Below, in pieces: positions 29,169 to 45,066 of a DNA stretch of 64,000 nucleotides (position 1 is its first letter; each line of letters begins with the position of its first letter). A program made the position numbers and the translations under genes. Location: the NCBI GenBank assembly GCA_027924585.1, contig BSBM01002098.1, positions 7,787,001 through 7,851,000 on the forward strand. The letters run 5' to 3'. The notes under the pieces are model-generated. The model was not told the DNA's origin. It saw only the letters and a list, made by a program, of their open reading frames with translations, and made no database searches. The stretch comes from Larix kaempferi. Its lineage: Eukaryota > Streptophyta > Pinopsida > Pinales > Pinaceae.

Positions 29169-30925
29169 TTACAGAGTTCCTCAATTATCCCATTAAGGAA
29201 TTTTGTCTTCGCATCCATTTGATGTATCCTCCATCCAATAACATAAACTAAATACATCACTTCTCTAATGAAGGTGTACTTGACAACTAGAAAAAAATTC
29301 TCCACATAGTTCACTCCCTCTTTCTTGGAGAACCGTCTCACCATAAACATCAATTTATACTTCTCTATGCTACGATCATCTTCCGCATGATTGATATTGT
29401 AGAGAAACTTAGAATTAGTATTGATTTCCCCTCCTGTGTAGGCTTAATGTCCTATACATCATTCTTCATGATGGAGGTTTACTCCTCCACCATGGCATCC
29501 CTCCAAGCCTCTTGGTTTGTCGTCACCGAAAACTAGAAGGCTTGAAATCAATGATGCTTCTCATGAATGCCATGTAATTTGTAAACTTATTTAGAGGTCT
29601 ACTCTCCATGAATGTGCTCCTATGAGCCTCAACGTACAGCCCTTGAGCATCCCTCAATGTTTGAGTGAACCAATGAGGTTTCCTGACATAACTTGTAGGA
29701 GATGGTGGATCCTCCTCTACACCTGAAGGTTTCTTCCCCAAACTAGAAGTCAATGGTGACCTTAGCTCAACCTTTGGAACTTCATGCTCCTCATTCTCTT
29801 TCACTAGAATAGGTTCATGATACTTCTTGGATGTAGAGTCTTCCTCAAACATTACTTCCCTACTTGTAATTATCTTTCTTTACACTAGTATAAAGACATT
29901 GTGGGTCGGTGAAGTTTCACTATAACCAACAAACAAACACTTCATGTTGGATGAATCCAGCGTGGTCCTCTTCTCTACTAGTATATGGATATAAAATGGA
30001 TAAACAAAGATTGAAAATGACTCACCTATGGATTAACACTAGTGAATGCCTCCTCTAGTATCTTGTCCTCCAAAATCTTGTAGGGACACTTGTTTTAGAT
30101 GCATACTATTTTGTTGCATGCTTCTTCCTGTAAAACATTGACAAATCCTGGTCATATATCATGGGCTAGAAACCCCTATGATGTATCAGCCACTTCCGCT
30201 CTGCAACCCTATTTTATTGTGTGTTGTACAGAACAATCAACTTCCTCTTAATTCTTGCATCCTTGCAAAACCCCTCAAAATCCGTGGAGGTATACTCGCC
30301 CCCATTATTTGATATCAAAATTTTAATTTTCTTCCCTATCTGGTTTTCGACTACAACTTTGAATTCTTGAAACTTGCTTAAGACCTCATCGTTGCTCTTC
30401 AGGAAGTAGATCCAAGTTTTGTGAGAAAATTCATCAATGAAGAAAACATATCACATGCTTTCTATGATTGATCCTGCTAACATCAATCCACATATATTTG
30501 AATGTACAAGGTCTAGAATTCCCTTATACCTATGCTCAATGCATGGGAAGAATCTAAGCATGTACCCTTTTGCATACTCTCTATTGCTTAATGATTATTT
30601 TTGGAATACCTATGACTATTTCCCTTAGGAATAGGTAGCACACTATGATGCAAGTTCCCCATCCTCTCCTACCACGCCTCACACAAGTTGTTGATGTTAA
30701 GAACTAGGGATCGAATAAGTTCACCCTATAACCTATATAAGTTTCCTTCCCTAACCGTGATCACTTGAGATGATTCTAGGGGTAAACTCCTTCAATCTTA
30801 TAAAGACCTGTTGGTTCTTGAACTCTATTATAAATCTGTTATCTTCGATAACTGGAAATGAAAGAAAATTCTTCTTGACACTAGGAACAAACAACACATT
30901 TTCAAATTCTAAAGAGTTCCTTCAC
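29169..30925 (-). pseudogene. Ty1-copia pol remnant (GAG-pre-integrase, integrase, start of RT)
   Basis: From right to left on the minus strand: ENVLFVPSVKKNFLSF (before integrase), GILDLVHSNICG, FSHKTWIYFLKSNDEV and NGGEYTSTDFEGFCKD with AGIKR-like DARIKRK (integrase core); the linker MAFMRSIIDFKPSSF; NQEAWRDAMVEEY; then KKEGVNYVENF, YTFIREV and GWRIHQMDAKTKFLNG (start of reverse transcriptase). The order is canonical for Copia. Many stops and frameshifts are present, so it is long dead. RT homology ends abruptly at IIEEL next to the candidate LTR, so the catalytic YVDD part is missing. Confidence 0.88.
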
Positions 30926-31069
30926 TGAAATGATTTGAGATTGTATATCTTTTTATTTAATATATTAAAACTTTTTAAAATTGCATGTGTGAGTTACGCC
31001 GTAAACATAAAAGGAATTATACATTCTCCTTACACCCGTGTTGTAAAATAGATCTCTCAATTCAATAAT

Positions 31070-31165
31070 ATATAATTATTATAATTATATATAATTATTA
31101 TAATTATATATAATTTTAATAAAAATTTATTATTATTATTATTATATATAATTTTATTTGTAAAA
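31070..31165. repeat. AT-rich simple repeat
   Basis: Iterated ATATATAATTATTATAATT followed by a TTA/TTATTA run, immediately left of the pogo-like element. Confidence 0.85.
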
Positions 31166-31679
31166 ATTTATAAAAGTTACACTCTTACCAAATTTGAAAG
31201 AAATGTCTTAGGGGAGAGGCTCCAGTTGTTGTGCGGGATCCATTCTGCCACGTCGAAGGACACCTGACTCGCCTTGTCACCTGTACGACAAGTTTCCACA
31301 TGAACCCGACGCGTGTCCGCCGCCTGCTGCATGCACTTATTTAGGGTTTTTGAGCGGTTTAGGGTTCGCCTTTCACAGTTTTGCCGGGCCTTGTTCACCA
31401 CCCCGTGCATTCTTGCTCCGGGCCGGTGTGTGGCCATTTCGCCACCCCAATATTGGTCCTCCAGGGTTCCAATGCCCTCGTTGGCTAGTTTGTTTGCTTG
31501 TTCACTTTACTGTGTTTGGTGGTCCACTCGACGGTGTTTGGCTCTTCACGGAGGTGTGTGTGGTGGTTCAAGCTTGTGTCTTTGGTGGTTAACAATGGGT
31601 GCCGATGTGGAGACCAGTAGACCTTACCTGGAGCGACCTTCTATGCATTTTGCGCGGCTTCAACATATTCTGGTTTGGT

Positions 31680-32280
31680 GGGATGCCATTGTTTGCTCAC
31701 AGTGCTCTGCATTTTGGGAGGTTCACGGCGGTGCTCTGCGTGCTGGGAGGTTCTCACAGTGTTTTGCATTTTGGGATGTTCACAGAGCGGTGCTCTGCAT
31801 TTGGGAGGTTCACGGGGGGCGTCCATTCGGCCATCCTACAACTGGTAGGGTTTACACCTTACCAGCGTCTATACAGTGTTTTTCAACACTCCACATGCCC
31901 TCATGGAATATTTCGTTAATTCTTTGGTTGTTTTCGTACTTTCGCCGTGGCTTATGTTTATCTCACTGTTTCGGGAACAGGTTTGTCTAGCCGTTTCGGG
32001 CATGGGTTTGTCTAGTTGTTTCATTTTTTTTGGTTACTCTAGTTGCGAGGAAGTTGACGACGGGTGTCCATTCGGCCATCTTGCAGCTGGAAGGGTTTAA
32101 ACCTTACCAGCATCTATATAGTGTTTTTCAACACTCCACATCTCCGTCATGGAATATTTCATTAGCCCTTCAGCTATTTTCGTAATTTCGTTGTGGCTTA
32201 TGTTTGTTTGGCTGTTTCGGGCACGAGTTTGTCTGGGCTATTTGGTTTTTTGTGGTTTCTCTGGTTGCGAGGAGGTTTGC
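31680..32280. repeat. Tandem repeats at the left end of the pogo-like element
   Basis: A short unit built on GTGCTCTGCATTTTGGGAGGTTCAC is iterated at about 31695-31815. A unit of about 245 bp (starting GTCCATTCGGCCATC) then occurs at about 31820 and 32066. The long plus-strand open frame across 31313-31990 is a product of these repeats and the locally GC-rich composition. Confidence 0.7.
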
Positions 32281-32499
32281 ACCAAAATTTATTGTGTTTC
32301 TCGGCCACTGCGATTTGTCTGTATGCTTGAACTCCTGTAGCTCTGACCACTGCGATTTGTCTGTATGATTTTACTGTTTTAGGGTGGTGGCGCAGCTCCG
32401 GCCACTGTTGAACTCTGTTGGGTGTCTCTGGTTCTAAGTGCAGTCTGTATGCTTGGTAGCTTTGGGGTAACTTTTAGATAAGCAATGAGTCTTGCTTTG

Positions 32500-32900
32500 C
32501 ATGCCTGTAATTTGGGACATTGGTTGTCGGTGGAGGGTTTTGAACCCTATGTGGTTATTGCATATTGTTATGGTTCTTGCTCTGTGTGCCTGTAATTCAG
32601 GACTTTGGTAGATTTGGTGATGCTTCCACTTGTATGTTTTTGGCTAATTATATAGTTGTTAAAATATTTAATGTTATTGGAATCGGTGGAGGGTTTTGAA
32701 CCCTGTGTGGTTATTGCATATATTGTTATGGTTCTTGCTCTGCCTGCCTGTTTTTCAGGACATTGGCTAATTTGGTGATGCTTCCACCTGTTTGTTTTTG
32801 GCTAATAATCACTTGTTAAAATATTTAATGTTTAGGGCTGTCGGTGGAGGGTTTCGAACCCTGTGTGGTTATTGCATACTGTTTTTGGAATTTGGCATGG
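32500..32900. repeat. Tandem repeat of about 157 bp, 2.5 copies
   Basis: CGGTGGAGGGTTTTGAACCC occurs at about 32528, 32684 and 32842, each followed by TGTGGTTATTGCATA. It lies inside the pogo-like element. Confidence 0.85.
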
Positions 32901-33911
32901 TTGACAGTTTTTGAAATTTGATAGTTTGGAATTTGAGAGGTTCTAATAGTTTTGGAATTTGATAGTTTGTGGTTATGCCTTGTTGTGTGGATGAATTCTA
33001 CTTGCTTTCAGTGTTGGCAGAAATATTGTTATGCATTCTTGCAATGCTTATTGTAGATTATTGTAGATTATTGCTACCTTAGATTATTGTAACATGGATT
33101 ATTGGGAGTAATACTGTAATAAGATTTGTGTTATGGTTACTGCAGTTTATATCCATAATGGTGCAAAAATTGCAGCAGCAGGTGTTTGAACTTTATATAC
33201 ATTGTCATGGTGTTTGATGACAATTCTAAAATTTGGCATGGCCCCTCATTTAGGGTGAACTGATTGCTTTGCAATCTTATGTACTGAACTGATGCAGAAT
33301 CTTGGACACAGTTTGGGCATTTGTTCGTATACAGTTTAAGCATTTGATACAATTATTGGAGTGAATTTTTCTCAATATTAATTATGGATTTGAGTTTGTG
33401 CATGTTCATTTGTTTGTGGATTTGAGCTTAAGTGGAAATTAGATACGGTACTCCAGAGTGTTGTTTGAGTGGTTTGTGAATGTAAGTTCAAGGTTAGAAA
33501 TGGTCAGATACCAATTGCTATCTATAGAATTAAAATAGAAGAGGGCAGCAAGCAATTTGTGACTTAAAACTCTAAACTTTAGCCATCAAAACTAACAGTA
33601 GGCAACAAACTAAAATCGCAAGTGATAGCGATACCATACATACCAATTTATGTTTTTTTAGAGTGAGTATGTTATGGTTACCTTTCTTAGGTGATTGTGC
33701 TGTTAGGTTCTTTAGTATGTTCTTCTCATTAAGCACAGTAATGGGAAACTTGTAGCTCATGCCCAATAAGATAAATACTCATGACTTGACTACATATCCC
33801 CCACATGTGCTAGTAGTATATCCACAAGTCTTCAAGGGATTGGGAAGATTACATATTCATAGAGTTAGAGGGATATGATGGATTTTCCATTAATGCAATA
33901 ATCAACTTAAT

Positions 33912-34510
33912 TGCAACTTTGACATAGGTTCAAATTTTATGGTTTTCCCTTTACCTTATAAGCCTCCTTGAATGAGCTTCTGAAAGGAGTGTTGCTATGA
34001 GTTTGGGAAAAAAAATAATAGTTGGAATTTGTAGCTGTTGGCATCATTCATAGAATGGAAAACAAACACAAATGAGTAAAACCTGCAACTTTGACATAGG
34101 TTCAAATTTTATGGTTTTCCCTTTACCTTATAAGCCTCCCTGAATGAGCTTGTAAAAGGAGTGTTGCTATGATTTTGGGAAAAAATATAATAGTTGGAAT
34201 TTGTAGCTGTTGGCAACATTCATAGAATGGAAAACAAACATAAATGAATAAAACCTGCAACTTTGACATAGGTTCAAATTTTATGGTTTTATCTTCACCT
34301 TATAAGCCTCCTTGAATGAGCTTGTGAAAGGAGTGTTGCAACTTTGACATAGGTTCAAATTTTAGGGTTTTCCTTTTACCTTGTAAGCCTCCTTGAATGA
34401 GCTTGTGAAAGGAGTGTTGCTAGGCGTTTGGGAAAAAGGAAATAGTTGGATTTTGTAGTTATTGGAAACATTCATAGAATGGAAAACAAACATAAATGAA
34501 TAAAACCTGC
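33912..34510. repeat. Tandem repeat of about 173 bp, 3.5 copies
   Basis: GCAACTTTGACATAGGTTCA occurs at 33912, 34084, 34257 and 34338. The third unit is cut short at 81 bp. It lies downstream of the transposase stop. Confidence 0.9.
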
Positions 34511-34733
34511 TCATTAATAATAAACCAACTGCACTTTATATTAATAGAACTGAAATACAAATACAATGCCTCTATTTGTAGTAGATGTTGATGCCTAGGA
34601 TTTGTAGTCTATATGAAAACTATCACCTAGGTTTTAGGTTATATCAAGCCCTCATCATGATTGATTGGGGTTGCACAAAAAGAAAATGCCTTCAAAACAA
34701 AATAGCATTTGGTTGGCCTATGCACCAGATATC

Positions 34734-36615
34734 CTATTCTTGAAGAGGTTTGTCACCTCCCCCATCATTTCTTGTAGGGTTTCCAGTTTGAGGCAAGTAG
34801 GGTGGCCTTACTGAGCATGTTTGATTAGGATGGGTGGGGTTGGTGGAAACAGATTGAGGCCAATTTACTCCTTGCAACCAAGGAGGAATTGAATAGCCAT
34901 AGGCCCGACTTGTGCTTGGGACCCCTGCAATAATTGCCGGTGTTGGATAAGATAACATAGAATGGGCCCCTGCACTAGTAGGAATAGAGGTGGGGTGTAG
35001 ACCTTCCTGATTATAGCGGGGTATCTGAATGTTAATAAGATCCTGGTAGAATCGTGCACTGCTTGCAAACGCTTCTAATGATCCTTCCATCATGTTCCTT
35101 TCATCGGTTGTTCTTGTAGTATCATCCATCACATTATTTTGCTTCATCTGTTGCACCTTCCTCGCTTCTTTTGCTTGCCTTGCCAACTGCTTATGGTGTT
35201 CTTTTTCTTGTCGATTAGCCTCTCTTGCAATCCTTTCCTGTGCCCGTTGTTTAGTTGCAATCATCCTTGCTTCCTTCTTTTCCTTTGCAAGATCTTTCTT
35301 GCTTTGTTTTAATTCCTACAAAGCATGTTTTTTTGTTCAGATTCAACCAAGAGGCTTATGTACTCTTCTAAAGTGAGTAGTTGTGAACTCCGGCCCAATC
35401 AGAGAATTTATGTCTGTCCTTTTCTTCCTTGCGCTGACACTCTCTCCATTGGAAACATTAGGAATTGGCCAAGCCTTGGTGTGTTCCCTAGCAGTGGTTC
35501 TTCTGTTATTAGAGGTTCTTCTGTTGCAGTATATTCTTCAGCTGCATCTGGGTTGCCCATGTTAGGTTCTTCTGCTGCAGTATGTGGCTGCCATGGCCAT
35601 CTAAAACCAACAGGTGTCTGTTCTCAGGGGAGACACCACCTGGTATGGATGCTGCAAAGTGGCAAAGCCAATTCAAGAAAAGTTCTTTAGTCATCCATGC
35701 ATGGGGATGTGCAGCCATGCACGACCTAGGTTCACAGTTTTGGATATAGATTTGCAGCTGAGTTTTTCCCTTGAACAAATAAAACCCCGGGATTGCCATA
35801 CCAATTGCATTCACACATGATAGAATGGTAATCCACTCCCTGCTCTTGGGCAGAATCTTTGGCACATTCTTGCTCCCTCTCTTTGCAATGACCCGCATGC
35901 CAAAATTCCTTCCTGCCTTTAACCCTGTCTCGTTGCAGTTCCAAATATGGTATGGAGCATAAGAGTGCTTCTCATATGCAAAAGAAAGAGTGTCATAGAA
36001 CTTGGACACAATCGTGGGGCGTAGATTCAATGCCCTGTCTCTATCCAGGCCCTCTGCAGTTCGTAGCACTAGCTCTTGATGCCTTTTTTTGAAACCAACC
36101 CACCATGGCTTACCTGGAAACCCATATCTGAATGGGTTTGGCCTCCCCTGACAGATTTGAGGAACAGTTGATTTCAGTTGTATCCACTGTAGCCCATGTC
36201 CCAATTCGGCCATCTCCTTGCACCACACCACCACCTCCTCCTCCTCTTGTTCAATCATGACTGTAAGAGGACCTCTCCTCTTGGTATGGGTCAGGCCATT
36301 TATCCAGTAATGGATTGACGTGGGTGTAATCCCATATTTTTTCGCCTCTGCTCTAACTGAAAACCCCTTGAATTCGACATCGTCAATTGCAGCCAGCATG
36401 TCTTCTTTTGTCCATCCTCTAATTACTTTGATTTTCTTCGTTGAAATGGCACCTTGCACTGTGGAAGATGGTGGCAATATGGGCGATCCTGGCACTGTGG
36501 GTGGTGATGGCTCTGTCGTTGATGGTGGAACCACACCATCTATCGCTTCCACAGGACCATTCTTAGAATTTGTTGAAGCAATGTTGTCATTTGAAACACG
36601 GGGCCCTTTCCTCAT
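34734..36615 (-). pseudogene. Pogo/Tigger-type transposase, defective
   Basis: The start ATG at 36615 is preceded by an in-frame TAG. The first 368 codons (to 35509) show a Pro/Ser-rich leader, a Psq-type helix-turn-helix (GWTKEDMLAAIDDV, AKKYGITPTSIHYW), a CENP-B-type DNA-binding region (KPWWVGFKKRHQELVLRT) and a DDE_1 core. The first catalytic Asp is Asn (IWNCNETG, family DETG). The second is kept (LLVLDGHGSH). Directly after GSH the sequence jumps to a repeat-like LQQKN stretch, and the part holding the third acidic residue is absent. A 176-codon open tail (35264-34734), rich in Lys, Arg, Gln and Glu, follows after stops. The family cuts and pastes DNA at TA sites; this copy should be catalytically dead. 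Confidence 0.85.
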
Positions 36616-36918
36616 CTAATGATGTGCATTGTAGCTGGGTACCCCCGTTGCCTTGTATTCTTTGTACGATGTGCAATATTGACTCTTGGCATGGCTACGA
36701 GAATTTGCACAATCCATACATGTAACAATTAACAGGGTTTTATATCCATTGAATTAAACTGTGAGTATTATATATCCTTCTACGCGGGTCAAACGATGAG
36801 TAGTATATTCTAAACTAGTTGATCAGGAATAGTTTTTTGATACAATTAATCAGTGTGTGCACAGTGTTTAAGCCCATCAGTGGATTTCAGACAATGGATC
36901 ACGAGCAAGAATAATTTT

Positions 36919-37144
36919 CTACATTATTTCTAACATTATTTCTAACATTATTTCTAACATTTTCATAATCCAATTCGGTAATTTGAAATGACATAAATTT
37001 TTTTAATGTGATTGTAAAGGATATCTAATCTGCTATGCAAGGAAATAGAATGTTTTCATAATCCAATTCGGTAATCTAACATGACATCAAAAAAACTAAT
37101 CTCATTGTAAAAGGAAATCTGATCTGCTATGCAAGGAAATGGAA
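36919..37144. repeat. 13-bp iterations followed by a 92-bp tandem duplication
   Basis: ATTATTTCTAACA is iterated about four times to 36960. Two copies follow of a unit starting TTTTCATAATCCAATTCGGT and ending ATGCAAGGAAAT(A/G)GAATG. Confidence 0.85.
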
Positions 37145-37250
37145 TGGGTCTGTGAAAAGGATAGTTAATGGATACATGTTAATGGTTACTGGAAAACTTA
37201 GATGGTTAATTAAATGGATAAATGAAATAGGTGACTGTAAATACCTGAAA

Positions 37251-37367
37251 CACTATGCACACACTGTTGGGCTGTTGATGAATGGTTGACACTGTGCACA
37301 CACTGTTGGGTTGTTGATGAATGGTTGACACTGTGCACACACCATTGGGCTGTTGATGAATGGTTGA
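37251..37367. repeat. 39-bp minisatellite, three copies
   Basis: Units start at 37251, 37290 and 37329 and are nearly identical (CACTGTGCACACACTGTTGG, then GTTGATGAATGGTTGA). Because 39 is a multiple of three, it produces a fortuitous repeating minus-strand ORF (TIHQQPN). Confidence 0.95.
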
Positions 37368-37640
37368 GTCATGGATGATCAATGCACTGCTTGAATGATA
37401 GATGAATCCAAGGAATGCAAATGGATTCAATTGTGTGCAAAGAGGTTGGTTTATAGTTTTTTTATGTTGAAAATGATTGCTTAGGGGAATTGACATGGTT
37501 TGCAAGGTTAATTCTGGGAATGGGAAGTTGGGATTGATTTGGCACCGATCCAATGTTTGGAGAATTCTATTTGCATGATCCATGTGCTCTTAGTGTGTTT
37601 AATGGATGATTTGATTTTGGATGATTTTCTGTTGGCCAGC

Positions 37641-37840
37641 TGCTTTGGTTGAGTTTAATGCCTGATTTGATCTTGGGCAATGAATTCTGTTTGCTGAGTT
37701 AAAGGTTTAATGGATGATTTGATTTTGTGATTTAAGAGCGGCTTTGGTTGAGTTTAATGCTCAATTTGATCTTGGGCAGTGAATTCTGTTTGCTGAGTTA
37801 AGGGTTTAATAGTTTATTTGATTTTGTGATTTAAGAGTTT
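37641..37840. repeat. Tandem duplication of about 100-120 bp in the pogo-like element
   Basis: GGTTGAGTTTAATGC, then TTGATCTTGGGCA and GAATTCTGTTTGCTGAGTTA, appear twice in series. Confidence 0.75.
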
Positions 37841-38396
37841 AATGGATTGTTGATTTTGGGCATTTGTAGAGTTTTGCTGCTCCTTTTGATTTCATGAATT
37901 TTAATGAGTGATTTGATTTTTTCAGTGGGTGGGTGTCATTTATTGAGGTTGCATGTGTGAGTTGTTGAATAATTCTGGACCAGATGTTGACCATCCATTT
38001 CACTTGCAGTGTGCAGGTGGTAATGGGTGATGGAACATTGCATCCTGGATGGTGCTTGTTGCTTCTCCAGTTGTGGTTCCTGAGCGCTGATGTGATGCCC
38101 AGGGTGTACTTAGTAGATTAAGTATGATAGGCTTTTTTGATGTTCCATTTGTAATTAATGGCAAGACAGAGTGGATTCTCAATTGGACTTATGGTTTTTA
38201 ATGTTGGCATTAAATGGATTGAACACTCTCAACTAGGTTCTAATCACTTATTAAGAGTATTTTGGATTTAATATAATATATATATATATATGTTTTTATT
38301 AAATTTTAAATAAGCTGAAAATGTTCAAAAATAAGATGGTTGATGTGGTGGAAACCATGACCACTAGTTCCCGCACAACAATAAGAGCCTTTCCCC

Positions 38397-39429
38397 ATAT
38401 TAAAATAAAAATAAAAATAGAACTCTCGTTTAAATTGTCAAGGGTGTACTAATTGAGTTTTTTTAAAGATCAAAGAAAGAAGTCAACAACCTTGAGCTTC
38501 TCATAATATAAAAGGACATTAAATAATAAAAGAATTTTGAATATCGATTTTTTTAATAATAAAAAATTATATTTATTTTTCTTTCAGCTTGACTGTACGA
38601 CTTTACGTCACTCTATTTCTCGAAAAGATGACCTTGTAAGTGGTGCTGACGAAAACATTAACTTCTCCTTATTGACTTTTTGACTAGACCTCCCACCCAC
38701 TTAAACGCTATAATTAAGAACTCGGAAGTATATTTTTTTATTTTTCATTAGTGTGAGCGATTGGTTATGAAGGAAGATCGGAATATTTTTTTTAAAAATT
38801 TTGTGTTATGGGTTATGGTGAAAGATCTAGATAATTTGTATGTTTGGTTATGAAAGAATATTTAACATAAAGTAAGATTTAAAATTGTTTTTATTCACTA
38901 AAATTATTTTAAAAAATAATTTTTCAATTTGCATGAATTTAAAATGATGGTTTTAATATCAATTTTATTAAAATAAAATTAATGTATTTTTAAGCTTTTA
39001 TTTAAATGTATATAAAATTTGATTTCGATAATGTAAATAATTATTATTAAGAAGAAAATATAATATATTGAAATATATATACGAATTGAATGTGTATAAT
39101 AATTTAAATAAAACAATTATTTTACAATTATCATCAAGCAAATGATATTCTTCAACTCAAATAATTATATAATTATATAGATTTCAAAACACTATAATGA
39201 TTATTGGTTTAACTTTTTCAAACACATATCTATTTCATATTTGAAAAATATAATTTAATATTTGAAAAAAACACTTTTATCTCTAACTCAATTAAAAAAA
39301 TTTAAATATTAATAAATATTATAAATGACAAATTGATATGCATGTACTCCAAAAAAATTTGGTTATACCTTTGTACTACAAAAATCTTAAATAGAATCTA
39401 TATGGTAGTGGAGTGCCATATGGAAGTAC
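38397..39429. other. No gene seen
   Basis: Very AT-rich, with AT runs. No reading frame could be supported. Confidence 0.4.
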
Positions 39430-40275
39430 AAATGCCTATTAAAATCCAAAATATATATATGGTTTCTACTGTCTAACAAAGCCATAACGTGGTACATAAT
39501 ATAGAGAAAAAATAGAGTTGGCCCAAATAGGTGTTATTTATGCAAAATGGAGGAGGAATCAAACTTACATATAGCAATGACATGCTCCTTCACTCAGGCA
39601 GTATGGAAAGAAATTGAATCCAGACTAACAATGTGCAAGCTATGGTTTGGGGAGACTATTGAAATCTCTCTTTTGAACTGCAACAAAAATGAGAAGGTGA
39701 TAGAGCAAAAATCTTTACCTCTGATCATTGCTTGGGGTATTTGGCTTGCAAGGAATGCAAGTTGCTTTGAAGACAGAACAATCATACCTAGACAAGTGAC
39801 ACTTCAAAGTCTGGGGATACCTAGTTTTTCCCCACAAGGAAAGGTGGACTTAAAAATTCGGAAGGTGGTAGTGGAGGATATGGAGGATAATATACCATGG
39901 GCTTTCTTTGATGGTGCAGCAATAGGAGAACATATTAGAAATGGAGCAGGGGGCCTTCTCCACCTTTCCAAAGAGCACATAATTAGCTTCGAAGTTGGAC
40001 TTGGATTTGGTACTAACAATTTTGCTAAATTGACGGCTCTAAAACTCTTGCTGTGGTTGGCTATAAAATTTCAGGTAAATAATTTACAAGTTTTCATAGA
40101 TTCTTTACTAACAGTAAATTGGATTTCAAGTACTTATAGACTTCAGAATATACATCTAGTATCTCGCCTCGATGAGGTTGTAGGGTTGAGAGATATTTTG
40201 GGACAAACAAGAATAAAGCATATATACCGCGAAACGAATGGAGAAGCTCAATTGGCTCTGATTTTGAGAGTCTGA
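39430..40275 (+). pseudogene. LINE 3' coding remnant (RT zinc-binding region and RNase H)
   Basis: GPNRCYLCKMEEESNLHIA is the zinc-binding motif that follows plant LINE reverse transcriptase. After a linker comes an RNase H domain: WAFFDGAAIGEHIRNGAGG, GLGFGTNNFAKLTALK, VFIDSLLTVNW and IKHIYRETNGEAQ. The catalytic Glu (family NNxAEL) is Lys, and the last Asp (family AD) is Gln, so it would be inactive even though 242 codons are open. An in-frame stop lies upstream (near 39513) and the RT palm is missing. The LINE 3' end is probably near 40500. Confidence 0.85.
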
Positions 40276-41373
40276 TTTCTTAGGGAATTTAGAGAATGGA
40301 TGTTTTTTTTTGAACTCCTTACTTTTATAATGAGCTTTAAGCTCTACTTGCTGTTTATAATGCACTATGGATACTTTTAAGATTTGCATTAGCTAAATGC
40401 TAGTCACTTTTTTACTGAGAGTATGCATAACTATAGATCTACTCATATAATGGGTAGCTCAACAATGTATCTTTGTTTTCATAATAAAACTATGATTTTT
40501 TTGTGTGGGTTTTTCTCATAAATACTTTGAAAACCATGTTAATGATCAAATAACATATAAAAGAGATTTGATATCAAGTTTTAAAATTAATAAGTTATAT
40601 ATTAAAAACTATAATTATTAAAATATATAAATTTAAGTTTTTCTTATTAAGATTATTATAAACACGATTAATTTCTAAAAATTAAACTAATTTGAAAATT
40701 TTCATTTAAAATGGGTTCTGAATGAAATGAAATACATGAAATCAAAATTTCACAATTTCTTTAAGATACATTAATTTTTTTCAGCAAATTAAATTTTTTA
40801 AACTTGATAATGTTTTTAGCAAGTTGATATTTATTAATTTGAATATAAAATTCAACATTGAAATCAGTACCTAGGTTTATTAAAGAGAACAATGAAACTT
40901 ACCAACGACTTGACTTATTTTATTTAAGTATAACATTTATAAAAGCGAACCCATAAAAATTACCAACCACTTGTTTTAGTATCTATTTTAAAGATATGAA
41001 TACTGATATGTCCTGCGAATGATAGCCCCCTTCTTTACAATAATATGAATTAAGCAGCACTTGCAATTTTTTATATCAAGTTTCTTTTCTAAAAATAATA
41101 TAATACCTTCTACGTTATTAAACAATGGCTTCCGATTTTATAAGTCATCCGATCCCACGTGGAACTTCTATGGTTGCATAAAACAGAACTTTCCGTATTG
41201 GTAATGTCGCGAGACTCGCGAGAGACGCGCATTCGAACTGGATAATTGCCATGCATATCTTTAGTCTTAACAGACGGCTCTAAGTAAACCCAAGTCAACA
41301 CGTAAAAGAAAACCAAGCTGGCAGACGACCCAATTTATTTTTATTAAAAATGATATTCGGCTTTGATAAAGTC
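40276..41373. other. LINE tail and GLR-2 upstream region
   Basis: AT-rich. About 200 bp of probable LINE 3' UTR comes first, then anonymous sequence, then a less AT-rich stretch from about 41100 that includes TCGCGAGACTCGCGAGA near 41207. This last part is the likely GLR-2 promoter. Confidence 0.4.
41293..41298 (-). promoter_or_regulatory. W-box-like element (inverted) upstream of GLR-2
   Basis: AGTCAA is the reverse complement of TTGACT and lies about 80 bp upstream of the TATA box, a position similar to the GLR-1 site. It is only a six-base match. Confidence 0.2.
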
Positions 41374-41379
41374 TATAAA
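41374..41379 (+). promoter_or_regulatory. TATA box of GLR-2
   Basis: TATAAA lies within AAAGTCTATAAACG. The context matches the GLR-1 promoter and lies 52-70 bp upstream of the candidate start codons. Confidence 0.6.
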
Positions 41380-41430
41380 CGAGAATACATTGGATTCCAA
41401 GGTCTCTATTTGCGTTCAGACTGAACACAT

Positions 41431-45066
<3,636 letters not shown>

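Larger units (their letters stand above)
31211..38396 (-). mobile_element. Pogo-like DNA transposon, about 7.2 kb, with 28-nt terminal inverted repeats
   Basis: The left end 31211-31238 (GGGGAGAGGCTCC, then TTGTTGTGCGGGA) matches the reverse complement of 38369-38396 (GGGGAAAGGCTCT, then TTGTTGTGCGGGA) at about 24 of 28 bases. The pair encloses a CENP-B/pogo-type transposase on the minus strand. A TA lies directly before the left end; on the right a TA follows after one extra base, so a TA target duplication is likely but slightly eroded. The interior holds many tandem repeats (31815-32275, 32500-32900, 33912-34510, 36919-37144, 37251-37367, 37641-37840), which explain its large size. It is probably no longer able to move itself, given the transposase defects. 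Confidence 0.75.

Noticed and set aside
31313-31990. 225-codon plus-strand ORF
   Set aside because: It overlaps GC-rich tandem repeats inside the pogo-like element, is rich in Cys and Trp from repeat translation, and resembles no family.
36320-36619. 99-codon plus-strand ORF
   Set aside because: It is antisense to the transposase DNA-binding region, which has clear family homology on the minus strand.
37206-37583. 125-codon minus-strand ORF with TIHQQPN repeats
   Set aside because: It is created by the 39-bp minisatellite, whose unit is a multiple of three.
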